From Cornus controversa (lineage: Eukaryota; Streptophyta; Magnoliopsida; Cornales; Cornaceae): a stretch of DNA of 64,000 nucleotides. Positions within the stretch are counted from its first letter, which is position 1. Each line of letters opens with the position of its first letter. Under the pieces are notes generated by a model that saw only the letters and a list, made by a program, of their open reading frames with translations, was not told where the DNA came from and did not search any database. Made by a program: the position numbers and the translations under genes. The stretch lies in contig CM048845.1 of assembly GCA_026545225.1 (NCBI GenBank), forward strand, positions 64,421,033 through 64,485,032, read 5' to 3'. Below are positions 49,801-58,606 of this stretch, piece by piece.

Positions 49801-52800
49801 CTTTTTGAAATATTTGTTAATCCTTGTCAGAAATTCAGAAGTGTCTCAATTGCAATCATATAAACATATAAAACAATAAATAAATTAAAGAAGAGACACA
49901 ATATCTTTTACGTGAAAAACCCTAAACAAAGAAAAACCATGGGACCTAATCCAGTCAATCCACTGTCGAAAAAGCGATTACAACTAGGTTGACAGTTCAC
50001 TCACCCTCGAACCCCTAGTTACCTTTAGACCCAGATGATGCCAAATTTTCTCCCGAAAGTCTCCAGGTCGTCCATCCACTCGTCTACAACATCCGCTCTC
50101 AAGGATCTGCTTCTCCAGTGATTTCTCGCCAATATCTTATCTGAATTTCTCGGTTAAATAGGATAGAATCAATGATCTCCTCCTTGATGAACATTCAATC
50201 ATACATAGTATGTTCTATGGAAACCCTAGTTTAAGTCAAACAGAATTTTTTCTCTCTTGAGGGCTTTCTCTCTCTTTAGATGATTAGAGATGCTCAACTC
50301 ATACCTAGACTGACTATAACACCATATTTATAGCCAATATAGGAGTCTCGTATGATTTAGGTAGTCAAATCCTTGTAAAGTTGTATTTTGAGATAATTTC
50401 AGAAAAAAATAATGTCTGACAAGTTTGATCGATCGAGCCTTCGATTGAAGCCTACTGGACACTACTCTATTGATCGACACTGTGATCGATGTGTTCTGGT
50501 TTTGAAAGGAATTTTACCTGGACCATTTCAATCGATTGACCATTCAATCGATGCTCTCTGGAAACTGCTCGATCAATCAACCAGTCGATTGATGCGCACT
50601 GCTTTCTAGTTCTAAAGTCAGTTTTGAAAAATGAACAGAACTACAGATTAAAAGAGCCATTTTTTGAAAACTCTTGTAAAACATTTTTATAAGCCCAACC
50701 AAAATGAAAATTGGTCAAATGGGGTCATTCTAAGGTCATTTTACCTATGACCTAGATGTGTGACTGAGGATGCGAATAATTCGTCGTCATCTTCGCCATT
50801 CTGTGTCTATTGTGTCTTCAATAGATGTCCTCGTACAAATTAAACACTCTGACACCTTACAACATAGGTTTGGAGTAAAAATTTGCCAACACATGACTCA
50901 TATACCTAACATATACATATTTATTTATTTATTTTTCATTTTCACTGTAACAGTGCATTGTGGTCACTTATGCATTCTCAATTATGAAAGAAGGTCTGTT
51001 AGTAGAAGTGACATGAATTTCCAGAATGAAGACACCAGTTTATATATATCCTGTTGCATACTGCAGGTACAGATTTTGTTTCTTTTTTAGCAATGATATT
51101 AATGAACTAGATGGAACTCTATATTTGAATCTTGGCAGAGGCATCGCTACCACCACACTGTTGCCACCAGCATCACCTATCATAATGCTGCACTAACCAC
51201 CAGGACTGTATCGCTCCCACCAACAACTTTTTGAGAATTTCTTGATAATGGCTGAAGCACTATTATATTGTTCGCATGCTTCCACCTAAAGAAAGGTAGA
51301 TATTATTTGACTTTATCTAACTCCATTTTTGGTGCATGGTACATTCAGTAAGATAATAATTTTTTTAATCAGATTCTAAATTCTGTAATGCATGTAGCAG
51401 AAGCTATTTAATTGTTCAATCTATAACCATCTGTTCATTCTGACAAGTGGAACCATCATTATTTGACCATGATCCATTATCTTTTCCAAATGCAACTTTA
51501 AAGTTTAGTCATCTCAGTTGTAAACTTGTCTTAATGGACCAGGTAACAGCTTATCTTCATGCAATACGTTGTATAAGTAGCTAGTGGGGAAAATAGAGCT
51601 TCTGTATAGTAACAGGCATACCATATGCATTTTTTCTCTAAACTTGAGAGTAAACTCCGAAAGAATATTTCCTTTACAATTTAGTTTTCGTTGCCAGGTC
51701 AGGGAAGCAGGTTTCCCAGGGTCAACCTGAAAAAATAGAAAAATGGAATAAGACAACAGTAGAGCAGAGTCTAGAGGTTATTATGGCAATAATTCTGGCA
51801 TACTAAACATCTTGTAGTCAAAACTTAACCAGTATTCTATACAAACCATGTTTTCGTGTACATTGTGTTACCACATTATCCTTCTTGAATTAAATATCAC
51901 AACAAGATTACATGATTTTGGCAAAAAAATTAATAACTCAAATAAATTTTTACTTCTACAACTATAATGCCCAATAATATTTGTTGTTTAACAAGGGCAT
52001 GTGCATATTTATTTTTACCTCATAGAAAGAAAAAGAAAAAAAAACATATCAGCGGCAGAATACTCTACAATTGGACTTAACTGCTTTAAATTGCAATAAA
52101 ATGTTTAAGCAGCAATACTCATCAGAAAATAGAAATTCTGGCTGCACTTGAGAATGAAAAGATTAACAGAACATCCCTAAAAAATAAATATATCACTGAT
52201 AACTAAAACATCATGTGCTACACCCTGGGACTATCATCCTACCCTTTAATTTAAGGAGAGCAATGAAAGGCTCACACCTAGAGCTAGTGTAATAAAGAAT
52301 CATAGTATGGCTTGCCTAAAATATTGGGCTTTATAGGCTTCCATCTCTTTCTGCAGCACCTCATCTCTCTTGTCACTATCAAACAAAGATTTTCGTAGGG
52401 GTATATGAATTGAGCTTTTTAAAATATATATATATATATATATTATTTATTTGGTGATAAATAAGTGAAGCTGGACCCTAGTTTTATTTTCTTCTACACT
52501 CTTCCACTTATCTAATTAAAATAAAAATGATCAGGGAGGATGGCCTATTCTTAAATTTAAGATTTTACGGCAAGCTGATCCCTGCAGGTGATGTTTCAAG
52601 GTCCAAGGCCTCAGATGAAGAAATCCCCCATCTTTATCTGCTTTTGTTACTGACATTTGATCTGAGTGCAAACTCAGCAGGATGCAGGATTAGCATTTAT
52701 AGATTCCCAAGTCCTCAATTATTTGCTCATTGTCTGTCAGTCTCTCAGCATGTTCAGCCAATCCCAATCTTCTCAGGTGGTTAAAAACTAATGAAGTTAA

Positions 52801-54598
52801 TAACAAAATTCTGGGTGGTTGTTGGGTTGAGAAAAATAACAGGAATCAATTTAAGGATAAATTACAGCAACTTCCCCTGAGGTTGTCATAAATTACATGG
52901 ACTCCCCTCTTGTTTGAAAAAGTAGACTGATCTCCTATCAGACATAGTTTTGTAACAGATGCCCCCTCTATTAATGGCAAATAATGGTCAACTACGATTT
53001 TAGAATTGATTGGTCCAAATTGATGAGTTTAATTGTAACTCCTGAATCAATCCAAATATTTTATCCATCTCTTCAAATCGAAGTACCTAGAGAATGATAT
53101 CAACAGAAAGTAAAACACCAATGGTATACTATACAACAATTTGAAGAAAAAAAAGTGTTCATGTGGAAGCATTATTTCCTTTACACAAAGACATCAACTG
53201 AAACTATTTAGTAAAGTAAATTCATTCTCTTTCTAGAAGATGATATGGTTGAAGTTCCTAAGCATATGAACGCAAAAAATCATTCAAGATCCCGATGACA
53301 ATGTCTTGTGGCAGAGATTTGATTAATGAATGCATTCCAAAGAATTGCATAGATTGGAATACTTTTGATCATGGAGTTGATAAATGAACAAAAGCTCCTA
53401 GACCTCAAAACCTCAAATCCCACTAAAACAACAGTGGGTAGTTAAGGAACATGTTGATCCAAGCAAAATGCATCCAGTACTGATGGAGTTATGAATGGTG
53501 ACTCAAAGGAGTGCCAAATTTAAAGGAAGCTAATGTTGATGATGTCACACCCTTCTCCAAAGTGCCCTGAGATTAGAGTGTGATCTTCACTCTATGGTCA
53601 GGACTGTCAGGTCAAGAATCCCAAAACTTAGCATGGGATGGTCTAGGATTGAATTACACTTGCATCAAAATATAACCAATCCACAATACAGCATAATATC
53701 TCCACAATAGGTCATGTATTTATTAACCTTCATTTGTACATTTTAGCAAATATCAAGAATCATCCTCACTCTCAATATAATAACAAGATTTACCCCCCAT
53801 CATCATCTACGAGGGATTTCCCATTATCTTCATAAAAAATATACATTACTTATTACATTACAACTTAAAAGCTCTACATCAGTTGGTATATTCCATATAA
53901 TTGAATGTGTCTGTTTCTTCGTGTAAGAATGCCCAATATGAAACATGTGTCTGTCTCTTCACGTACGAATGCAAACAATCATAGTCATCCCAATGTGAAA
54001 CATGATCTAGTCATCCAAGTAATATAATATAGTATTCAAATATAACAATCATAATCAATCACAAGACAATCTTTCACATCAAGTTAGTGCAGCAGAATAT
54101 TGGTTAACCCATGGAACAAATCATCCCATGATTCAAATTATCTTTTCTTTAGGACAGATCAATCATAGGCAGTGATTATGGTTCACCTGCTGCCCATCAC
54201 TCTCTCTCATGTTGAGTAAAATCTGAGATTCTTGCTTCAGCATCAATACAGAAGGCTTATGTTGTCTCGTGAGTAAGAGATAGCTAAAATGCATAAGCTA
54301 GCAGTCGACAAAAATTTTCAAAAAGTTGCAAACAAAACACGCTGAATTGCCAGCAGGACATTTATTACAACAATTGCACAGCCAGCTTGGGTTTGTGCAA
54401 TAACACAACACAGAACAAAAAAAGGTCATTAGTTCCAAACACAATGTGGCATAATGTAAAGAACCCATGGAAGGATCCTGAACATCATTAAGGACAGTAG
54501 TTATCCACTTAATTCATTGTATAGTCAGCTGAATGGCTTACCTTGAATCTATGTGAAGATTCCCCTTCTCCATCTTCTTTGAAACCATCCTCCAACAT
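21686..54598 (-). CDS. Non-lysosomal glucosylceramidase (GH116, GBA2 type), 19 coding exons
   Basis: Coding exons, 5' to 3': 54598-54542, 51726-51622, 48244-48188, 48057-47987, 41250-41151, 34074-34004, 33828-33728, 33634-33531, 33438-33385, 33028-32972, 32753-32715, 32588-32444, 30170-29989, 29906-29839, 29310-29238, 29146-29085, 29011-28084, 25460-25170, 21965-21686. All junction phases agree except within exon 10. Ignoring its one-base insertion the product is 947 residues, the usual plant length. Landmarks are [15 protein letters not shown] (N-terminus), [51 protein letters not shown] near residue 530 and [20 protein letters not shown] near 660. I place the family's nucleophile Glu and acid/base Asp in the last two. 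GBA2 enzymes cleave glucosylceramide to glucose and ceramide outside lysosomes. Introns reach 7 kb and hold most of the transposons listed here. Frame damage in exon 10 leaves functionality open. Confidence 0.93.
22856..22882. repeat. (TA)n microsatellite
   Basis: Uninterrupted TA dinucleotide run inside the hAT-like element. Confidence 0.95.
23078..23215. repeat. GA-rich minisatellite, about 37-bp unit
   Basis: Nearly four units of a gagagagaaaggggaagag plus ggtgggatcgaa repeat lie inside the hAT-like element. The first two differ by one indel; later units drift. Confidence 0.85.
24095..24262 (-). repeat. tRNA-derived SINE in the last intron
   Basis: On the minus strand there is an A-box-like ggttcaatagtaaaagc, then gaggacacggggttgagta (B-box-like), then cttgcaaaatta and a pyrimidine-rich ggtcttcccctcccggta body. 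This order matches plant SINEs. It is in the same direction as the host gene. Boundaries are approximate. Confidence 0.6.
25541..25722. repeat. About 85-bp tandem duplication in intron 17 or 18 flank
   Basis: Two copies of ctgaaccatataaaggtatg, followed by a shared cttcatttgtttcaa and ggggtatctgtgct, lie about 83 bp apart. The second copy has a 14-bp insertion (taaaagaatatatc). It lies just upstream, in gene direction, of exon 18. Confidence 0.85.
25767..26129 (+). mobile_element. Short solo LTR or TRIM, copia-like, copy 1
   Basis: The 363-bp insertion starts TGTTACGAC and ends CACAACATAACA. Its target-site duplication is a perfect AAAAG (25762-25766 and 26130-26134). It contains the gaatttacgtgattcggc and gcctacgtccacg motifs of copia LTRs and a TATA-like ccttatatacc near 26023. 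A second copy is at 44785-45182. There is no internal coding region. Confidence 0.88.
26130..27330. other. Intron 17 with degenerate copia sequence
   Basis: A primer-site-like ttggtattagagcagc near 26841 on the plus strand suggests an old copia 5' region. The flanking DNA is too decayed for LTR boundaries. A minus-strand 123-codon ORF at 26610-26981 has no recognisable domain. The rest is unassigned intron. Confidence 0.35.
27335..27550 (-). pseudogene. Ty1-copia gag fragment with zinc-knuckle-like motif
   Basis: Read on the minus strand, the segment encodes [16 protein letters not shown], the copia gag zinc-knuckle region. It is followed by a linker ending in [14 protein letters not shown], typical after the knuckle in plant copia gag. 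No intact ORF flanks it. It lies in the intron between exons 17 and 18, in the same direction as the host gene. Confidence 0.65.
30171..32443 (-). other. Glucosylceramidase intron 12 (2.3 kb)
   Basis: This intron separates exons 12 and 13. It contains a SINE-like box B with a GT-rich tail and poly-A (about 30955-31022), a second poly-A at 31610-31621 and AT-rich unassigned sequence. No coding region is supported. Confidence 0.7.
30955..31022 (+). repeat. SINE 3' fragment
   Basis: GTTCGAGCCCCATAGTGGGC resembles a SINE B box and body. It is followed by tgtgggtgtgtgtgtgagg and an A-run. The head is missing. Confidence 0.4.
32713..32714 (-). promoter_or_regulatory. Non-canonical GC 5' splice site of intron 11
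   Basis: Exon 11 of the glucosylceramidase must end ...CAT CAC AA so that the next exon's A completes Lys. The following bases are GCAAGT. The surrounding sequence matches the U1-pairing consensus used by GC-AG introns, and no GT in the neighbourhood keeps the phase. Confidence 0.8.
34520..34965. repeat. Unclassified DNA-transposon-like repeat with GC-rich hairpin
   Basis: The left part carries a strong inverted repeat, ggcccagtgggg against ccccactgggcc (about 34597-34627). The right part carries ggcccccctcaaaa and ctgggtccgtcactag, motifs I recall at the ends of widespread plant non-autonomous elements. A (CT)n run lies at about 34776-34806. No matching outer inverted repeat was found. Confidence 0.35.
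35345..36413. mobile_element. hAT-like non-autonomous element in intron 5
   Basis: The ends TAGGGGTGGAA and TTCCACCCTTA form imperfect inverted repeats. The flanks ATTTGTGT (35337-35344) and ATTTGTGC (36414-36421) are an 8-bp duplication with one mismatch. Internal cacgacccatgtg and gggttgagctctcaaacc motifs resemble plant hAT MITE-like repeats. A TRIM-like element is nested at 35806-36242. Confidence 0.8.
35806..36242 (-). mobile_element. TRIM-like element with unusual termini, copy A
   Basis: On the plus strand it starts ACTTGTCGGATCTC and ends TATCCAACAACA. Flanks are AAATC (35801-35805) and AAATA (36243-36247). Two terminal repeats (35806-35875, internally deleted, and about 36114-36242) enclose a primer-site complement, gctttgatacca. 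The internal region also holds part of another short repeat (ctccaaatgcttaagctttt), which recurs at about 39920. Confidence 0.7.
36504..36853 (+). mobile_element. TRIM-like element, copy B, with both terminal repeats
   Basis: The perfect 5-bp duplication CTTAT (36499-36503 and 36854-36858) bounds 350 bp. Two terminal repeats of about 140 bp (36504-36649, 36713-36850) start TGTTGTTGGA/TGTTGGA and end at gatcccaca-type ends. Between them are only about 63 bp, holding TGGTATCAGAGC (36652-36663), the primer site for initiator tRNA-Met, and a purine-rich gcgagggagtg before the second repeat. It has no coding capacity. It looks like one of the smallest LTR-retrotransposon derivatives. Confidence 0.85.
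37046..39137 (+). mobile_element. Solo LTR, Ty3-gypsy (Tekay/Del-like), copy 3
   Basis: It starts CGTAGAGATCC (TG changed to CG) and ends GAGGCGTGACA. The perfect duplication CTTAT lies at 37041-37045 and 39138-39142. A TATA-like cttataaatatc near 37409 is followed by a CT-rich tract, at the same offset as in the other copies. Length is 2092 bp with no nested insertion. It lies antisense in intron 5 of the glucosylceramidase gene. Confidence 0.88.
39030..39069. repeat. Palindrome pair, ATTACGATGCATCGTAAT type
   Basis: ATTACGACGCATCGTAAT (39030-39047) and ATTACGATGCATTGTGAC (39052-39069) are two adjacent near-palindromes near the 3' end of gypsy-like LTR copy 3. They occupy the same general position as the arrays in copies 1 and 2. 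Confidence 0.7.
39138..41150. other. Intron 5 remainder with a probable LTR 5' fragment
   Basis: At about 40085-40430 an LTR-like stretch has a tgcctatatataggc TATA-like motif. It ends before attggtatgagcacc, a primer-site variant, so it may be an old retrotransposon 5' end. A short repeat (cctctctaatagcttaagc) near 39930 matches one inside the hAT element at 35950 in inverted orientation. Nothing else is identifiable. Confidence 0.35.
41251..42803. other. Intron 4, gene-proximal part
   Basis: This 1.5-kb AT-rich stretch between exon 5 and the solo LTR has no supported coding region. The phrase attctattacacgccatgtctcc with following cccaagttagttttgg recurs weakly at about 46020, which hints at an old dispersed repeat. 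Confidence 0.3.
44677..45254. repeat. Palindrome array, TTCGATTAATCGAA type
   Basis: At least six motifs share a CGATTAATCG core: tgattaatcgaag, ttttcgattaattgaaaa, gcgattaatcgat, ccgattaatcgaaat, the perfect palindrome TTCGATTAATCGAA (45216-45229) and tttcgattaatcaaa. The small LTR at 44785-45182 inserted in the middle of the array. Confidence 0.8.
44785..45182 (+). mobile_element. Short solo LTR or TRIM, copia-like, copy 2
   Basis: It starts TGTTGTGAAAAACTG and ends CACAACATAACA. Flanks GATAG (44780-44784) and GAAAG (45183-45187) are a duplication with one mismatch. It is clearly the same family as 25767-26129, sharing gaaaatcaggagattacaag and the atttacatggttcggc motif, with about 35 bp extra near the 3' end. 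It is nested in gypsy-like copy 2. Confidence 0.85.
45577..45897 (-). mobile_element. TRIM-like element with unusual termini, copy C
   Basis: Plus-strand ends are TCTTGTTGGATCTC and GTATCCAACAACA. The flanks share GCATT (45572-45576 and 45898-45902). Two terminal repeats of about 125 bp (45580-45704, 45769-45894) enclose about 64 bp that hold, on the minus strand, TGGTATTAGAGCC (45754-45766), a primer-site variant. Same family as copies A and B. Confidence 0.8.
45903..47373. other. Intron 4, distal part
   Basis: AT-rich intron without supported genes. Near 47220-47300 a GC-richer patch (gatgggctcttccccag, taccgctctacccctaagc) adjoins the plastid-derived fragment. It may be part of the same insertion event or another repeat. 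Confidence 0.3.
47374..47512 (-). pseudogene. Nuclear plastid DNA fragment (rps8, 3' part)
   Basis: On the minus strand the sequence reads very close to the plastid rps8 gene as I recall it. With one frame adjustment it encodes [29 protein letters not shown] and the preceding ISRPGL region. Changes include several C-to-T substitutions, such as CGG to TGG and CGA to TGA, as expected for a non-functional nuclear copy. Similarity stops at both ends. It lies in intron 4 and is not a working gene. Confidence 0.85.
48291..48499. repeat. 109-bp tandem duplication in intron 2
   Basis: Two nearly identical copies begin at 48291 and 48400. Both contain caaaataagcaagat and gataacttgaaggttctc, with four or five differences. 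It lies just upstream, in gene direction, of exon 3. Confidence 0.92.
48665..48832 (-). repeat. Au-like SINE
   Basis: On the minus strand there is an A-box-like aaggttgctcagttgtgac, then ggtcacgggtccaa (B-box-like), followed by the body gtaaggttgcgtacatctgac and cttcccaggtcttgcaatgg. I recognise this body from Au-type SINEs common in angiosperms. It is in the same direction as the host gene, in intron 2. Confidence 0.65.
49830..50891 (+). mobile_element. Copia-like (SIRE-type) LTR, boundaries approximate
   Basis: Motifs in order: tcttttacgtgaaaaaccc near 49905, a TATA-like catatttatagcc near 50325, a palindrome array at 50427-50600, and a likely 3' end gtttggag...tttgccaaca near 50891. The layout parallels the LTR at 5071-7447. 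I could not find a matching 5-bp duplication, so the ends are uncertain. Confidence 0.55.
50427..50600. repeat. Palindrome array, TCAATCGATTGA type
   Basis: At least seven motifs with an ATCGAT/GATCGATC core include the perfect palindrome TCAATCGATTGA (50528-50539), gatcgatcgagc, attgatcgac, gtgatcgatgtg, ttcaatcgatgc, ctcgatcaatc and agtcgattgatg. The array starts about 100 bp after the LTR's TATA-like motif, as in 5071-7447. Confidence 0.75.
51727..54541 (-). other. Glucosylceramidase intron 1 (2.8 kb)
   Basis: Intron between coding exons 1 and 2. A (TA)n run lies at 52425-52442. From about 53548 a tgtcacacccttctcc start and following unique sequence resemble the reverse-oriented end of a gypsy LTR, but I cannot define the other end. 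No coding region is supported; the plus-strand ORF at 52527-52784 has no recognisable domain. Confidence 0.5.
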
Positions 54599-54603
54599 AT
54601 TGC

Positions 54604-55482
54604 CTAAGAAAAATGAAGAATGAAGATAAAATCAGTCGACAAGTGAAATTATTAATTTATTTACCAAAAAAAAGAAAGTGGAATTAACGATCTAATTGGG
54701 ATGCCAACTAGATTTGTTAAGCTTCAAAGAGAGAAAAAGGTGGTCAATGGAGAAACTAACTTTATATAGTACCCAAAGTATATAAATTTGACATATGAAG
54801 AGTTACAACAAATTTTCCTGCAACTTCTTCATAAATACATCCATCAACATAATTTTCTGGAAAGACATATCAAAGAAAATAATTCCAGAAAATTTGTCCA
54901 TAATTTTTTCCCTTTAAAACTCAATACATTTTGGTGGATATTGTATCATTTAACTTGAGAACAATTCATGATTCATCTTCAGTTAATCTATGGTTAAGAA
55001 CTACCCATGATTCTTTTTTTTTTCAATTTTATGGAAATAAATTATGCTGAAACAACCAAACAAAGAATCAAAAACAGAAAAGAAAACGAAACAGTTTATA
55101 GTCTTTGCTGCACTACATGCCTAAATTTCTATATATTCTTAATGAAGAACTGGTGTCTTTGCCTTATTGTAACTTGGCTTAAAAGTCATTGCCTGTTAGA
55201 GAAAAATAAAATAAAATGGTACTCGTTCACTCTCATCTTCTTCCTCTTCTCTCAAAAATGCTTTTACACCGGTGACTTTTCATATATATTGTAACATTTC
55301 ATATTAGTATTATGTGTAAGAGCATATTGAAGCATAACTGATTGATTAAAATATTAACAAACCATATTGAATCATATAATTGAGATAAAAAAGAAAATAT
55401 GAATTCAACAGAATGAAAAAGCTTTCATTGCAATCAAAACCAGAACAACACACTATAGTATCAAGATTGTTAGAACAGTTAC
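54604..55482 (-). other. 5' UTR intron of the glucosylceramidase gene
   Basis: On the minus strand a ttccag|gtaact donor at 55482 and a tttcttag acceptor ending at 54604 lie upstream of the start codon at 54598, leaving only gcaat before ATG. This predicts a leader intron of about 0.9 kb. The start was chosen because it is the first ATG after the acceptor and its 19-codon exon splices in phase into the conserved [12 protein letters not shown] exon. Confidence 0.65.
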
Positions 55483-55597
55483 CTGGAAAAGGGAACACCT
55501 TCCACAGAGAGAGATGAGAGTTGGTTGACTTGAAAGTTGTGTGTGTGTATAATAGAAGCGAGATGGGAGTTGGTTCTTGAAAGTTGTGTATACTATG

Positions 55598-55636
<39 letters not shown>

Positions 55637-55650
55637 GAGTGGGGTGGTTG
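55483..55650 (-). promoter_or_regulatory. Probable leader exon and promoter with CT repeat
   Basis: The predicted non-coding first exon starts somewhere in this segment. It contains a long (CT)n run in transcript sense (plus-strand GA at 55600-55634). Such pyrimidine tracts near transcription starts are common in plant promoters and leaders. The exact start site is not determinable. Confidence 0.45.
55600..55634. repeat. (GA)n microsatellite
   Basis: About 17 uninterrupted GA units. Confidence 0.95.
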
Positions 55651-55885
55651 AGCTGAAAGTGGATATGAAAATCGGAAGAATCTTTGAGAAATTTACTATA
55701 AGCTGATGTCTGCACGGGGTACATGATATTCCAACGAAATTGTCTTATTATGTGGAATCCACCATGGAGACTGAGTGGTCCCACAACTGCTACTCTCATT
55801 AAGTTTGGCCACAGTTAATTTCGGCGTTTATTTCATTGTATTTCCTTGAAGTTTGACCACTGTCCTCATCCACCATCCTCAAGTT

Positions 55886-55966
55886 TCTGCATATTTCATA
55901 TAGTTAAAGAAATCTGCATATTTCATATAGTTAAAGAAATCTGCATATTTCATATGGTTATAAAAA
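55886..55966. repeat. 27-bp tandem repeat, three units
   Basis: The unit tctgcatatttcatatagtt plus aaagaaa occurs at 55886, 55913 and 55940. The third unit has diverged. Confidence 0.92.
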
Positions 55967-57240
55967 CATTATGTAATGATTAAAGTTAATGCCTTTCATC
56001 TGAACTGAAAGGTCTTTTAAAATGCAATGATATTACAAAGACTATCACCTGAAGGCAGACGTTCGAATCCCTTTGAGAATTCGGTGATGAATTATGAAGC
56101 CCTCTAACAGGTCTGGCACCACCATGGTCGGGAAAATTTTTTTCTCTAATACCAAATCATCATACAAAATAATTACATACAAAATATACATAATATATAT
56201 AAACAAAAAGGCTAACTTACCTCCCTCATGGAAAAGGTAAGCATGTTCCCACAATTTGTTTATGAAAATATCCCTATTAATTATATCTTTCATCACTTTT
56301 ATATTTGATGTAATTATGTAATTTTATTCTCCCATCAAACAAACTCCATTAATGTCCAGTACAGCATATCACCATCCTAAACTGTCACAACCCAAAATCT
56401 AACTCAATCCGTCTTCTACCCACCAAGCTTCAAATTCTTTTAAACTTATATTCACCGGAATTTTGTGCGAAATTGATTGACGACAGGGATTTTGGGTGCG
56501 ATTATGGTTGCGAAATGAATTGGGCACTGTGTGAATTTGAGGAGTGGAGAGGAGGGTTTAATGAAGGAGAAGATTAGGAGGGTTGTGATTTGGTAGTTGG
56601 GGAGTGGAATGGTTTCAGTAAGAATCGGAAAATCGGCTGATCAACCCCAAATCCCAATTGGGTGATGGATTAGAACAGGCTCGATGATTTTTGGATCTCC
56701 CATTTCTTCATTTACCGGCAGTAGTGGTGGTGGAGGTTTGGGTGGCGGAAATCAAAATAGGAGGTAGTGGGCGGCGGCAGCCATAGCAAGGAGTGGACGG
56801 GAGAGGGAACCAAGGATTGGTCATTAGTGGCGGTGAAGAGCGAGAGATGAGGAGTCGGGGGCGGTGGGATGAGGTGGTGATGACGGCAGGTATGGCGGGA
56901 AGAGAAGCAGCAGAGTGAGGGTTTAATGATGTAATTTACAATGGGGACATTTTGGTCAAGGTCAATTTAATTTATGACCATGTTTGGAAAACTAATTATA
57001 AATACACCAACTTTTAAATAAATATATTGTCAAAAAATTAATTTTTTAAAAAGTAATATATACTATTTATATCTAAATTGTTTTTAAAATCTTTTACATA
57101 TCAGTTTACTAAAATTTTTAATACACAATTTAATAATTTTATTGCATCTATGTAATATTTTAATTGCATGTAATACTTAATATAAAAGGGTAATTTGATC
57201 ATGTGTATTGAGGAACAGTCAAAAGTATCAAATATGTAAA
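55967..57240. other. Upstream flank of the glucosylceramidase gene
   Basis: It contains a box-B-like gttcgaatccc near 56061 and a purine/GGT-rich stretch at 56540-56920. A segment (gagggtttaatgatgtaatt, 56916-56960) recurs at 57948-57992 as gagggtttgataatgtaact with following caatgggg. No coding region is supported. Confidence 0.4.
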
Positions 57241-57369
57241 TACTTTTGTATAAGTTATTTTTTGAACAACCACTATTTAAAACGACATATTTGCAATTAG
57301 GACACCAAAAATGGTAAATAAATAAATTAATTAACCCTTGTGTTTTAATGATATGTTATATTTAAAGAG

Positions 57370-57720
57370 AGGCGGTAAATTTGACACTCTTGTTAAAATA
57401 AAACAAGCGTTCTTGTTAGCAGAGCTGCTAAAACAGGTTAGGTGTTTGGACGGTTTGGTTTATATAATTTTGGACAAATTGTATAAAGTAAATTTCACAA
57501 TTAAAGTATTTTAAGTTGTTTGGTAACAATAAATTTCACAATTAAAGTATTTTTAATTTGTTTAGTAATAATATTTTTTAAAATAATTTTATTACTAAGT
57601 TTGCAATAATATCCTTTAATAAGAATGTTACTAAAACTTAATAAAAAAAATACAAGTGAAATTGTCTTTATAAAAAATAAAAAAATAATAATAATAAAAT
57701 TGTTTAAAGAAAAACTTTCA
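57370..57720. repeat. Dispersed AT-rich repeat, copy 1
   Basis: It shares aagtaaatttcacaattaaag, gtttggtaacaat, aatgttactaaa and gtgaaattgtctttataaa blocks, in the same order, with 59110-59400. A roughly 46-bp block containing tttcacaattaaagtatttt is duplicated within this copy. Possibly a MITE; no terminal repeats were defined. Confidence 0.65.
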
Positions 57721-58519
57721 CCTAAAATATTGAACCTTTCCTCATAATGCAATTTTAAAAACTTGAAATTTTAGCTTCAGCTCTATTGAGTTATATTTGG
57801 TAACTATTACTAATGTTTATGAAACACATTTAAATGCAATTTTATATATATATTAAAAAAAAAAAAAAAGTTTTTGAATGGTTCAACAACACAAGAGTTA
57901 TCAGTAGCGATGGCAGTAAGTAGAGATTGAGGGAAGAGTGACCAAAGGGCGAGGGTTTGATAATGTAACTTACAATGGGGGTATTTTAGTCTTTTTTTTT
58001 AATAATATTTTATAGGCCGTTAATGTTCGCGCTCGACTATTCTCCTTAAACTTTCTAGTTCCTTTTCTTTTGATAAAAAAAAATGTGATTACCAAAGAGT
58101 CCCTATATTACACTATACTAAATTCTTATATTTTTAATACCACAATTATCCTTTTCTATAGAAGTCGGGATTCTTCAATTCTAATTCATTCACCTTTTTT
58201 CATCATTTTTAGTTTTAATACATCATTTTAGTTTAGATTTTTTTTCCACGGTAAGAAAAGAGAAAAGTTATAAATCAATTATCACTAACATCACTGAAGC
58301 AAATCTTTATCATAAAGCCCTTCTCTACTTATCCATGCTCTGAATTAAGAAGAATTTTTTGAAAAAAAATTTTGTTGTTATTTTGAGTCTTACCCTTTAC
58401 AAATTTAAATAATATATATATATATATATGGTAAATATATGTACACTATATTATATACTACTTAAAAGTAGTTAATTTAATCACATAATAATATAATTTT
58501 AAAAATTTTATTTTTAAAT

Positions 58520-58606
58520 CAAACAAAAAGTTGAGAGTTCAAGTCCGCATACAAGCATGTGGGTGGGTGAGTTTTTTGCCATGATAATAATAATAATAAT
58601 AATAAA
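58520..58606 (+). repeat. SINE 3' end with (ATA)n tail
   Basis: Gttgagagttcaagtccgc (B-box-like), then acaagcatgtgggtgggtg, then an (ATA)n tail. The head is missing. Confidence 0.5.

Noticed and set aside
52527-52784. Plus-strand 85-codon ORF
   Set aside because: It lies in intron 1 of the glucosylceramidase on the opposite strand, with no motif or splice context.
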